This document shows positions 23,864-31,173 of a stretch of DNA of 64,000 bases, in pieces. The notes under the pieces were generated by a model. The model saw only the letters and a program-made list of their open reading frames with translations, made no database searches and was not told where the DNA came from. The translations under genes and the position numbers were made by a program. Numbering within the stretch: the first letter of the stretch is position 1; each line of letters opens with the position of its first letter. The stretch comes from Solirubrobacter sp963792915 (lineage in GTDB: Bacteria > Actinomycetota > Thermoleophilia > Solirubrobacterales > Solirubrobacteraceae): assembly GCA_963792915.1 (NCBI GenBank), contig CAWBYD010000007.1, positions 310,001 to 374,000 of the forward strand. The letters run 5' to 3'.

Positions 23864-24564
23864 GGACCGCGCTGGCGTTCCTCACGCGCCTCCCGGTCCC
23901 CGCCCCCACAGACCCGCGCCTGGACCGCGCGGCGGTCTGGTTCCCGCTCGTCGGCGCGCTGGTGGGCGCGATCGCGGCGGGCGTCCGCGCGCTCGCCGAC
24001 CAGGCGCTGCCGGCGCTCCCCTCCACCCTGCTCGCCGTGACCGCCACGCTGCTGGTGACCGGCGCGCTGCACGAGGACGGGCTGGCGGACGTCGCCGACG
24101 CGCTCGGCGCCCACGTCTCGCGCGAGCGCCGCCTCGAGATCCTCAAGGACCCGCGCGTCGGCTCGTTCGGCGCGCTGGCGCTGATCGCCGGGATCGGGCT
24201 CACGGTCACCACGATCGGCTCGCTCGGCACCCACGACGCCGTCCGGGCGCTGATCGTCTCGCACACGCTCTCGCGCTGGGCGATGCTCCCCGTGTCGCGT
24301 GTCCTGGGCCCCGCCAAGCCCGGCGGCGCCGGCGCGCTGCTGCGCGCGACGACCCCCGCACTGGCCGGCGCGACCGTGATCGCGGCCGCCGTGAGCGTCG
24401 CGCTCGGCGCGGCCTGGGGCCTGCTCGCCGCGGCCGCGGCCGCCGCGACGGCGGCCGCGATCCTCCAGCGCGGCCTCGGCGGGATCACCGGCGACGGCTA
24501 CGGCGCGACCGCCAAGCTGGCCGAGATCGCGACCGGCGCGACACTCGCCGGCCTGTGGGCATAG
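23860..24564 (+). CDS. cobS: Adenosylcobinamide-GDP ribazoletransferase (cobalamin synthase)
   Basis: A 234-residue membrane enzyme: RTALAFLTRLPVP, GALHEDGLADVADALG (conserved acidic Mg-site motif), ILKDPRVGSFGALAL and GDGYGATAKLAE, with several hydrophobic helices. It joins adenosylcobinamide-GDP and alpha-ribazole (phosphate), the last assembly step. It is the last gene of the long operon. Its TAG is only ~15 bp before the second riboswitch aptamer. Confidence 0.95.
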   Translation: MRTALAFLTRLPVPAPTDPRLDRAAVWFPLVGALVGAIAAGVRALADQALPALPSTLLAVTATLLVTGALHEDGLADVADALGAHVSRERRLEILKDPRVGSFGALALIAGIGLTVTTIGSLGTHDAVRALIVSHTLSRWAMLPVSRVLGPAKPGGAGALLRATTPALAGATVIAAAVSVALGAAWGLLAAAAAAATAAAILQRGLGGITGDGYGATAKLAEIATGATLAGLWA

Positions 24565-24579
24565 ACTCCACCCGGTCAG

Positions 24580-24698
24580 AGCGGCGGTTGCGAGGAAGCC
24601 GGTGGGACTCCGGCGCGGTCGCGCCACTGTGATGGGTCTCCGACCCGAAGCCAGGAACTCCCTGCCGCTGAACGCCTTAGGATCGGGACGCACGATCC
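24580..24698 (+). promoter_or_regulatory. Second cobalamin riboswitch, upstream of cbtB
   Basis: P1 AGCGGC (24580-24585)/GCCGCT (24664-24669) encloses GAGGAAGCCGGTG, ACTCCGG, GCGCCACTGTGA and GAAGCCAGGA, the cobalamin aptamer core also seen at 3477. A GGATCG/CGATCC hairpin (24680-24698) precedes AGGAGG (24702-24707) and ATG 24715, suggesting translational control of the cobalt importer. Confidence 0.93.
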
Positions 24699-24714
24699 CG
24701 CAGGAGGTACCGCC

Positions 24715-24933
24715 ATGTCGGACATCGCCGCACAGCCGGAGCTCGAAGCTCCGACCATCCCCGCGATCCCGCTCTACGACATCGTCCCGTACGCAATCCT
24801 GTTCGCGCTGCTGGCGGTGATCCTGTTCTACTTCGTGGGCGCGGAGGAGGGCGCGACGCGGCTCATCCCCGGCATGACGATCCACGAGTGGGTCCATGAC
24901 GGGCGCCACCTGCTCGGCTTCCCCTGCCACTGA
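24715..24933 (+). CDS. cbtB: Cobalt transporter subunit CbtB
   Basis: A 72-residue protein with one transmembrane helix (IVPYAILFALLAVILFYFV) and a C-terminal histidine-rich tail (MTIHEWVHDGRHLLGFPCH), which is the CbtB pattern. The family is predicted to bring Co2+ to CbtA and is typically under B12 riboswitch control, as here. The ribosome site AGGAGG is 7 nt before the ATG. The stop is 3 bp before the cbtA start. Confidence 0.93.
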   Translation: MSDIAAQPELEAPTIPAIPLYDIVPYAILFALLAVILFYFVGAEEGATRLIPGMTIHEWVHDGRHLLGFPCH

Positions 24934-24936
24934 GCG

Positions 24937-25677
24937 ATGGACGGGTCCAGAGCGGCGCGCGCGCTGCTGATCCGCGGCATGCTCGTCGGCCTCGCCGCGG
25001 GCGTGCTCGCGTTCGCGTTCGCCAAGCTCTTCGGTGAGCCGCAGGTCGACAAGGCGATCGCGTTCGAGGACGCCCACGGCGCCCCCACGACCCCGCTCGT
25101 AAGCCGCACGATGCAGGCCTCGCTCGGGCTGCTGACCGCCACGCTCGTCTACTGCGTCGCGATGGGCGGCGTCTTCGCGCTGATCTTCGCCGCGGTCCAG
25201 GGCCGCGTCGGCCACGCCCGCCCGCGGGTGACCGCCGCGGTGCTCGCGCTGGTCGCGCTGATCGTGTTCATCGTCGTGCCGTTCACGAAGTACCCGAGCA
25301 ACCCGCCGGCGGTCGGCAACGAGGCGACGATCGGCTACCGCACGCAGATCTACTTCGCGATGGTGGGGATCAGCATCGCCGCCGCCCTGGCCGCGCTGCG
25401 GCTCGGGCGCGGGTACGCCCGCCGTGTCGGGGCGTGGAACGGCACGATCCTGGCGGTCGGCTCCTACCTCGCGATCGTGGCCTTCGCGGAACTCGTGATG
25501 CCGAGCCTCGACGAGATCCCCAAGGGCTTCGACCCGAGCGTGATCTGGCACTTCCGGGTCGCGACGCTCGGCGTCCACGCGGTGATCTGGACGACGTTCG
25601 GGCTCGGGTTCGGCGCGCTGGCGGAACGGGTGCTGGCCGCGCCGCGCCCTGCGGGCGCCCGCACGGTCACCGCCTGA
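24937..25677 (+). CDS. cbtA: Cobalt transporter subunit CbtA
   Basis: A 246-residue membrane protein with five or six predicted helices (GMLVGLAAGVLAFAFAKLF, LGLLTATLVYCVAMGGVFAL, TAAVLALVALIVFIVVPF and two more). It has KYPSNPPAVG and a PSLDEIPKGFDPSVIWHFR motif before the last helix, as in CbtA proteins. It is predicted to mediate cobalt uptake under B12 limitation. Its last 11 bp overlap the 3' end of the convergent cobF. Confidence 0.92.
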   Translation: MDGSRAARALLIRGMLVGLAAGVLAFAFAKLFGEPQVDKAIAFEDAHGAPTTPLVSRTMQASLGLLTATLVYCVAMGGVFALIFAAVQGRVGHARPRVTAAVLALVALIVFIVVPFTKYPSNPPAVGNEATIGYRTQIYFAMVGISIAAALAALRLGRGYARRVGAWNGTILAVGSYLAIVAFAELVMPSLDEIPKGFDPSVIWHFRVATLGVHAVIWTTFGLGFGALAERVLAAPRPAGARTVTA

Positions 25678-26365
25678 GCAGGTAGGTGTCGAACATCCAG
25701 CCCTTGCGAGCGCGCGCGTCGGCGCGTACGCGCACGATCTCGTCGCGGACCTCGGACAGCCGCCCGGCGACCAGCAGCTCGTCGGGCGTCCCCAGATACG
25801 CGCCCCAGTAGATGTCGACGTCCTCGTCCACGCGCATGAACGCCAGCTCGCTGTCGAGCATCACCACCACGTCGTCGGCCGGCAGCGAGGCGCCGAGCCG
25901 GCGCCCCGGCAGGATCTGGACCGCGCCGCCGACCCGGTTGAGCACGAGCCGGTGCGCCGCGGCGAGCGCCGACACGGCGCTGATGCCGGGGATGACCTCC
26001 CACGCGAACTCCAGCCCGCGGCCGAGCAGGTCCTCGACGAGCGCGATCATGCCGTCGTACAGCGACGGATCGCCCCACACCAGGAACGCCCCAGTGCCCG
26101 GCTCGCTCCGCACCACCGCCTCGAGCAGATCCCCGCGCGCGCGGCGCCACTCGGCGACCGCGCCGCGGGTGCGCGGCGGATCCTCGACGCGCACGACCCG
26201 CGCGCGCGGCGCGAAGCGCTCGATCAGCGCGTGGCGCAGCCGCCCCGGCTCGTCGTCCTTGTCGAGCAGCACGATCACGTCGACCGCGGCGAGCGCGTTG
26301 ACCGCCTGCAGCGTCAGGTGGTCGGGATCGCCGGCGCCGATCCCGATGAGCAGCAGCTTGTCCAC
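25667..26365 (-). CDS. cobF: Precorrin-6A synthase (deacetylating)
   Basis: A 232-residue tetrapyrrole methylase: LLLIGIGAGDPDHLTLQAVNALAAVDVIVLLDK, LVWGDPSLYDGMI, WEVIPGISAVSALAAAHRL, VDIYWGAYLGTPDELL and a C-terminal WMFDTYLLRR, all diagnostic for CobF. It methylates C1 with loss of the C20 acetyl unit. This step is specific to the oxygen-dependent pathway (CbiD replaces it in the anaerobic route). GTG 26365 is chosen because it directly precedes DKLLLIGIG. The start is only 12 bp from the divergent cobK start. Confidence 0.92.
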   Translation of the reverse strand: MDKLLLIGIGAGDPDHLTLQAVNALAAVDVIVLLDKDDEPGRLRHALIERFAPRARVVRVEDPPRTRGAVAEWRRARGDLLEAVVRSEPGTGAFLVWGDPSLYDGMIALVEDLLGRGLEFAWEVIPGISAVSALAAAHRLVLNRVGGAVQILPGRRLGASLPADDVVVMLDSELAFMRVDEDVDIYWGAYLGTPDELLVAGRLSEVRDEIVRVRADARARKGWMFDTYLLRR

Positions 26366-26377
26366 CGGCCACAGCCT

Positions 26378-27052
26378 ATGAGGGTGCTGATCCTGGGCGG
26401 GACGGCCGAGGCCCGCGAGCTCGCGCAGGCGCTCGGCGAGGAGGCGATCCTGAGCCTCGCCGGACGCACCGATACGCCCGCGGACCGTGTCGGCGGCTTC
26501 GGCGGGCCCGCCGGCCTGGCGCGCTACGTGCGCGAGCACGGCATCGACCTCGTGGTCGACGCGACGCACCCGTTCGCCGCGCGGATGTCGGCCAACGCGG
26601 TCGCGGCCGGCGTCCCGCTGCTGCGCCTCGAGCGGCCGGGCTTTGAGGGCGGGACGCGCGTCGACACGCTGGCGCAGGCCGCCGAGTACGGCCGGCGGGT
26701 GTTCCTGACCGTCGGCGTCGAGACCGCCGCCTTCCGGCGCGGCTTCTACCTCATCCGCGCCCTGCGCACGCCCGAGCAGCTCCCGCCGCGGCACGAGCTG
26801 ATCCTCGCCCGCGGGCCGTTCGCCGAGCCCGCCGAGCGCGAGCTGATGCGCAGCCGCGCCATCGACACGCTCGTGACCAAGGACAGCGGCGGCGACGACG
26901 CGAAGCTGCGCGCCGCCGCCGCGCTCGGGATCGAGTCCGTGATCGTCAACCGCCCGCAGCTCCCGGGCGCGCCGACCGTCACGTCCGTGGAACAAGCGCT
27001 CCAGCGGCTCGGACGCCCTCCCCGCCCAGCGACACGGACGCCCGCGCCATGA
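26378..27052 (+). CDS. cobK: Precorrin-6A reductase
   Basis: A 224-residue protein with N-terminal VLILGGTAEARELAQAL, DATHPFAARMSANAVAA, TVGVETAAF, LVTKDSGGDDAKLRAAAALGI and VNRPQLPGAP, the CobK/CbiJ signature. It reduces the macrocycle with NADPH. It is separated from the main operon together with cobF, and the 3' 74 bp are antisense to the end of prk (26979-27052). Confidence 0.93.
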   Translation: MRVLILGGTAEARELAQALGEEAILSLAGRTDTPADRVGGFGGPAGLARYVREHGIDLVVDATHPFAARMSANAVAAGVPLLRLERPGFEGGTRVDTLAQAAEYGRRVFLTVGVETAAFRRGFYLIRALRTPEQLPPRHELILARGPFAEPAERELMRSRAIDTLVTKDSGGDDAKLRAAAALGIESVIVNRPQLPGAPTVTSVEQALQRLGRPPRPATRTPAP

Positions 27053-27878
27053 CCAGGTGGTAGAGCACGAGCAGCTGGACGAGCGCGAGCGACTCCGAGC
27101 GGTGCAGCTGCGTGCCGACCGTGAACTCACCCAGCCGCTCGGAGCGCAGGTGGCTGGCGAAGTGCATCCGTTCCCAGATCCCCTCCTCGATCGCCGCCGC
27201 GCAGCCTGGATCGATCGAGCTCGGAATCACGAGCAGCTGCTCGCCGTCGCCGTCCACGAGGTCCACGTGGGGCGCGAGCTCGGGGTGCGCCAGCCCGTCG
27301 CGGAGCGTGAGCTGCGCGTCGCCGGAGGCCAGGAACGAGATCACGATGTCCGCGTAGCGCTGCTGCGGGCGGATGAAGCCCATCGAGTCCGACTCGCGCC
27401 GGTCGAGCTCCTCGAGCACCTGGTCGGTCGTGTACCCGCGCCGCGAGCAGTCGCGGTCCACCTTCCACTGGCGGCGCAGCTCCTCCGGCGGCGCGAGGTA
27501 GACGCGCACGTCGAACATGTCGCGCAGCGTCCGCGTGTGGTAGGCGAGCAGCCCCTCGACGATCGTGAAGCGCCGCGGGGTCACGTAGACGGGCGGCCCG
27601 AAGGTCCCGTCCTGGTGACGGTAGACGGGCTTGAGGATCGAGCGGCCCGCCCGCACGTCGGTCAGGTGGGCCTCCATGATGTCGATGTAGTTGCACTCGG
27701 GATCGAGCGGCGTGATCCCGCGCTCGAGCCGCTGCTTGCGGTCGTAGCGGTGGTAGTCGTCGGCCGCGATGTGCGCCACGTGCTCCTCGCCCAGCACTCG
27801 GACGAGCCCGCGCGTGATCGTCGTCTTGCCCGCCGCGGAGTCGCCGACCACGCCGAGCAGCACCGGGCGGGCGATCAC
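26979..27878 (-). CDS. prk: Phosphoribulokinase
   Basis: A 299-residue kinase that regenerates ribulose 1,5-bisphosphate from ribulose 5-phosphate and ATP. The P-loop GVVGDSAAGKTTITRG is at residues ~8-23, with DDYHRYDR, LKPVYRHQDGTF and VEGLLAYHTRTLRDMFDVRVYL as further motifs. It is the last gene of the cbb operon. Its GTG start overlaps the cbbX stop (GTGA). The extreme C-terminus (~25 residues, Ala/Gly/Arg-rich) lies over the cobK 3' end and may be poorly constrained. Confidence 0.95.
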   Translation of the reverse strand: MIARPVLLGVVGDSAAGKTTITRGLVRVLGEEHVAHIAADDYHRYDRKQRLERGITPLDPECNYIDIMEAHLTDVRAGRSILKPVYRHQDGTFGPPVYVTPRRFTIVEGLLAYHTRTLRDMFDVRVYLAPPEELRRQWKVDRDCSRRGYTTDQVLEELDRRESDSMGFIRPQQRYADIVISFLASGDAQLTLRDGLAHPELAPHVDLVDGDGEQLLVIPSSIDPGCAAAIEEGIWERMHFASHLRSERLGEFTVGTQLHRSESLALVQLLVLYHLVMARASVSLGGEGVRAAGALVPRT

Positions 27879-28642
27879 GCGAAGTCCTCGGCGGCGAGCG
27901 TCACTAGATCCGGGTCCGGATCCTCGAGCACCCGCAGCGCGTGCCGCAGCCGCGCGCGGTCGAGCGCGTTGCGCACGCCGCGCGCGTTCGAGCCGTCGCC
28001 CGCCAGCGCCAGCGCCAGCGCCGCGTCGGCGCCTTCGCCCAGCGCGTAGTCCCCCGCCGCCGCCATCCGCCGCGCGATCTCGAGCAGCTCCTCGCCCGTG
28101 TAGTCCGGGAAATCGAGGTGGTGGGCGACGCGCGAGCCCATCCCCGGGTTGGAGGCGAAGAAGGCGTCCATACGATCACGGTATCCGGCCAGGATCACCA
28201 CGAGTCGATCGCGCTCAGATTCCATCACCTGCAACAGGATCTCGATCGCCTCCACGCCGTAGTCGCGCTCGTTCTCGGGCCGGTGCAGGTAGTAGGCCTC
28301 GTCGATGAACAGCACGCCGCCGGCCGCGCGGCGCAGGACCTCGCGGGTCTTGGGCGCGGTGTGGCCGACGTACTGCCCGACCAGGTCGTCGCGGGTCACC
28401 GCCACGACCCGCGGCGCGTCGAGATAGCCGAGCCCGTGGAGGATCTCGGCCATCCGCAGCGCCACCGTCGTCTTGCCCGTGCCCGGATTGCCCGTGAAGC
28501 ACATGTGCAGCGACGGACGCGCCGCGGTCAGACCCGCCTCGCTGCGCAGGCGCTCCACCTCGAGCAGCGCGGCGATCTCGCGGATCCGGGCCTTCACCGG
28601 CTCCAGCGCGACGAGGTCGTCGGAGGCCAGGAGCGCCGTCAT
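27875..28642 (-). CDS. cbbX: Red-type RuBisCO activase CbbX
   Basis: A 255-residue AAA+ protein: Walker A FTGNPGTGKTTVALRM, DDLVGQYVGHTAPKTREVL (pore loop), Walker B VLFIDEAYYL, and RLVVILAGYRDRMDAFFASNPGM with arginine finger region GSRVAHHLDFPDYT. CbbX removes inhibitory sugar phosphates from red-type RuBisCO by pulling the large-subunit C-terminus. Its start overlaps the cbbS stop by ATGA, as expected for a red-type cbb operon. Confidence 0.96.
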   Translation of the reverse strand: MTALLASDDLVALEPVKARIREIAALLEVERLRSEAGLTAARPSLHMCFTGNPGTGKTTVALRMAEILHGLGYLDAPRVVAVTRDDLVGQYVGHTAPKTREVLRRAAGGVLFIDEAYYLHRPENERDYGVEAIEILLQVMESERDRLVVILAGYRDRMDAFFASNPGMGSRVAHHLDFPDYTGEELLEIARRMAAAGDYALGEGADAALALALAGDGSNARGVRNALDRARLRHALRVLEDPDPDLVTLAAEDFA

Positions 28643-29061
28643 CCCGCGTACCGGCGCCCGGGGGGCGCGTCCGTGGCGTAGGCGCGCAGCGAGTAGCGCA
28701 CCCGCCGGTCCGGGCCCTCGGTGCGCTCGAGCCGGAAGCCCGGCTCGTACGGCGGCCGCCCCACGATGAACGACAGCGCGGTCGTCTGGCGCCCGAGCGA
28801 GCGGTCGTAGCAGACGACCTTCACGTACTCGCGCGGGCACGCGGCGCGCGCCTCGCGCACCGCGTCCATGGCCGGCGCCGTGTCGCGCAGGTCGAACTGC
28901 GGCTGCCCCCACAGCTCCCACAGCGCGTTGCGGGGATGCGGGTCGTCGGTGTGCTCGACGTTGATCGACCAGCCGTGCGCCAGCGCGTAGCGCAGCTGAG
29001 CCTCGATCTGCTCGTCGCTGAGGTCCTCGAGGAACGAGAACGCGCCCTGGGTGATCCTCAT
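28639..29061 (-). CDS. cbbS: RuBisCO small subunit (red type)
   Basis: A 140-residue protein: ITQGAFSFLEDLSDEQIEAQLRYAL, GWSINVEHTDDPHPRN, LWELWGQPQFDLRD, CPREYVKVVCYDRSLGRQTTALSFIVGRPP. A C-terminal extension of ~30 residues after that motif is the beta-hairpin extension characteristic of red-type (IC/ID-like) small subunits. It overlaps cbbL by 4 bp. Confidence 0.96.
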   Translation of the reverse strand: MRITQGAFSFLEDLSDEQIEAQLRYALAHGWSINVEHTDDPHPRNALWELWGQPQFDLRDTAPAMDAVREARAACPREYVKVVCYDRSLGRQTTALSFIVGRPPYEPGFRLERTEGPDRRVRYSLRAYATDAPPGRRYAG

Positions 29062-30491
29062 GCCAGGCTCGGGGTCACGACGAGGTCCGGCGTGTCCGTC
29101 GACGCGTAGTCGAACGTCACGTCCTTCCACAGTTCCAGCGCCTCGGCCAGCGGGCGGCACGTGCGCGCCGCGAGGGTCAGGATCTCGGGCCCCTCGCGCA
29201 GGAAGTCGCGGCCCTCGTTGCGCGCCTGGATCATCGCCTCGACCGCGACGCGGTTGGCGGTCGCGCCCGCCGCGATCCCCATCGGGTGGCCGATCGTGCC
29301 GCCGCCGAACTGCAGCACGACGTCCTCGCCCAGGTGGTCGAGCAGCAGGTGCATCTGGCCCGCGTGGATGCCGCCCGACGCGACCGGCATGACGCCGGGC
29401 AGCGAGGCCCAGTCCTGGTCGAAGTACAGCCCTGTCTGGGGATCGGCGAGGTTGACGCGCTCGCGGCAGACGTCGTAGTAGCCGCGCACCAGCCCGGGGT
29501 CGCCCTCGAGCTTGCCGACCACCGTCCCGGCGTGGATGTGGTCGACGCCGATCAGCCGGCACCACTTGGCGAGCACGCGGAACGACACGCCGTGCGACTT
29601 CTGGCGCGTGTAGGTGCTGTGGCCCGCGCGGTGCAGGTGCAGGATCATCCCGTTGGCGCGGCACCAGCGCGCGAGCGACTGCAGCGCCGTGAAGCCGACC
29701 GTGAGGTCCACCATCACGATCACGCTGCCGAGGTCGCGCGCGAACTCGGCGCGCTCGTAGATCTCCTCCATCGACGCGGCCGTGACGTTCATGTAGTGGC
29801 CCTTGACCTCGCCGGTCGCGGCGGACGCGCGCATCACGCCCTCCATCGCGAACAGGAAGCGGTCACGCCAGCGCATGAACGGCTGCGAGTTGATGTTCTC
29901 GTCGTCCTTGGTGAAGTCCAGGCCGCCGCGCAGCGCCTCGTAGACGACCCGGGAGTAGTTCTTGGCCGACAGCCCGAGCTTGGGCTTGGTGGTGGCACCG
30001 AGCAGCGGCCGGCCGAACTTGTCCAGGTACTCGCGCTCCATCACGATCCCGTGCGCCGGCCCCTGGAAGGTCTTGACGTAGTGCGCGGGGATCCGCATGT
30101 CCTCCAGGCGCAGCGCCTTGAGCGCCTTGAAGCCGAAGACGTTGCCGATGATCGACGACGCGAGGTTCGCGATCGAGCCCTCCTCGAAGAGGTCGAGGTC
30201 ATACGCGATGTGGGCGATGTAGGTCCCGGGCGCGCCGGGCACGGGGTCGACCCGGAAGGCCTTGGCCTGATAGTGCTCGTAGGCGGTCAGCCGGTCGGTC
30301 CAGACGACGGTCCAGGTGGCCGTGGAGGATTCGCCCGCGACGGCCGCGGCGGCCTCGATCGCGTCGACGCCCTCCTGCGGCGTGATGCGGAAGGCGGCGA
30401 GCAGGTCGGTGTCCTTCGGCCGGTAGTCCCCGTCCCAGTAGCCCATCCGCGCGTACGGGGTGACGCCGGCGGTCCAGCGATCTTGGCTCAT
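29058..30491 (-). CDS. cbbL: RuBisCO large subunit (red-type form I)
   Basis: At 477 residues this is full length. Catalytic and metal-binding regions are intact: GESSTATWTVVW, TTKPKLGLS (Lys175/177), GGLDFTKDDENIN (carbamylated Lys201 with Asp/Glu ligands), HLHRAGHSTYT (His294), GTVVGKLEGD (loop 6, Lys334), GGGTIGHPMGIAAGATANR. The N-terminus and KDDENINSQPFMRW are red-type (IC/ID or actinobacterial IE) features, agreeing with the CbbX partner. It follows comB on the same strand after 37 bp. No strong ribosome site is visible before the ATG. Confidence 0.98.
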   Translation of the reverse strand: MSQDRWTAGVTPYARMGYWDGDYRPKDTDLLAAFRITPQEGVDAIEAAAAVAGESSTATWTVVWTDRLTAYEHYQAKAFRVDPVPGAPGTYIAHIAYDLDLFEEGSIANLASSIIGNVFGFKALKALRLEDMRIPAHYVKTFQGPAHGIVMEREYLDKFGRPLLGATTKPKLGLSAKNYSRVVYEALRGGLDFTKDDENINSQPFMRWRDRFLFAMEGVMRASAATGEVKGHYMNVTAASMEEIYERAEFARDLGSVIVMVDLTVGFTALQSLARWCRANGMILHLHRAGHSTYTRQKSHGVSFRVLAKWCRLIGVDHIHAGTVVGKLEGDPGLVRGYYDVCRERVNLADPQTGLYFDQDWASLPGVMPVASGGIHAGQMHLLLDHLGEDVVLQFGGGTIGHPMGIAAGATANRVAVEAMIQARNEGRDFLREGPEILTLAARTCRPLAEALELWKDVTFDYASTDTPDLVVTPSLA

Positions 30492-30528
30492 GCGCGGCGA
30501 GACTAGGGCGTCATTCAGAGCAAAACCA
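30492..30528 (-). promoter_or_regulatory. comB-cbbL spacer with a repeated GCTCTGAATG motif
   Basis: The 37-bp gap, read on the minus strand, contains GCTCTGAATG (30512-30521), identical to the sequence around the comB start codon (31150-31159). In the spacer the ATG opens a 3-codon frame (ATG ACG CCC TAG) before cbbL. No hairpin terminator is seen, so comB and cbbL are probably cotranscribed. Confidence 0.4.
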
Positions 30529-31152
30529 CTAAAGCTTCTCGATGACCATGAGGTCGGTGTCTATGAGTCGCGGCACGATGTCGTAGATCGATTCGCGCGC
30601 GCAGGCGTCGATGTCGGCCTCCATCCCCACCGCGATCAGCGCCCGGCCGCCGGTCGACCTGGCGAGCACCGGCCGCGCATCGTCCGAGCGCAGGCCCGCG
30701 ATCCGCTCGGCGACGTAGAGGTCGTCGAGCCCCGCCGCGCCGTCGGTGCCGGCGCACAGCAGCTGCGCGTCGCCGCCGTCGAGCGCGGCCATGATCGCCG
30801 CGAGGTTGAGCAGGCAGCCGATCAGCACCACCGGCGAGCAGCGCGCCGCGACGGCGAGCGCCGGGACGCCGTTGGTCGTCGTCAGCACGAGCTCCTCGCC
30901 GAGCGGCGACTCCATCTCGCTCGGCGAGTTGCCGAGCGCGAACCCCGGCGGACGGATGCACCCGCGCTCTCCCGCGAGCACGCGTCCCGGCCCGGCGAGC
31001 GCACGCGCCGCGTCCAGGTCGCTCACGCAGCGCACGCGCGCATAGCCCGCGGCGAGCGCGGTGGTGATCGTCGACGTCGCGCGCAGCACGTCGATCACGA
31101 CCGTGGTCGGCGCCGGCCGTGCATCGAGTGGAGTAGAAGCGATGGCGAGCAT
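30529..31152 (-). CDS. comB: ComB-family phosphatase, first gene of the cbb operon
   Basis: A 207-residue protein with family motifs TTVVIDVLRATSTITTAL, AGERGCIRPPGFALGNSPSEM and LTTTNGVPAL. The family is named for Mg2+-dependent 2-phosphosulfolactate phosphatase of coenzyme M synthesis, but most bacteria with it make no coenzyme M. Here it lies 37 bp upstream of cbbL on the same strand and is divergent from cbbR, so it is probably the lead gene of comB-cbbLSX-prk. No cbbY or cbbZ phosphatase is present. A role on 2-phosphoglycolate or a RuBisCO-inhibiting sugar phosphate is inference only. Confidence 0.85.
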   Translation of the reverse strand: MLAIASTPLDARPAPTTVVIDVLRATSTITTALAAGYARVRCVSDLDAARALAGPGRVLAGERGCIRPPGFALGNSPSEMESPLGEELVLTTTNGVPALAVAARCSPVVLIGCLLNLAAIMAALDGGDAQLLCAGTDGAAGLDDLYVAERIAGLRSDDARPVLARSTGGRALIAVGMEADIDACARESIYDIVPRLIDTDLMVIEKL

Positions 31153-31173
31153 TCAGAGCCTTATCCTTATCGG
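31153..31173. promoter_or_regulatory. Divergent comB/cbbR control region
   Basis: Only 21 bp separate the two start codons. The segment is A/T-rich for this DNA (TTATCCTTAT) and is flanked by the comB copy of GCTCTGAATG. LysR regulators of CO2 fixation normally bind between their own gene and the divergent cbb operon, so binding sites here probably extend into the coding sequences. Confidence 0.45.
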
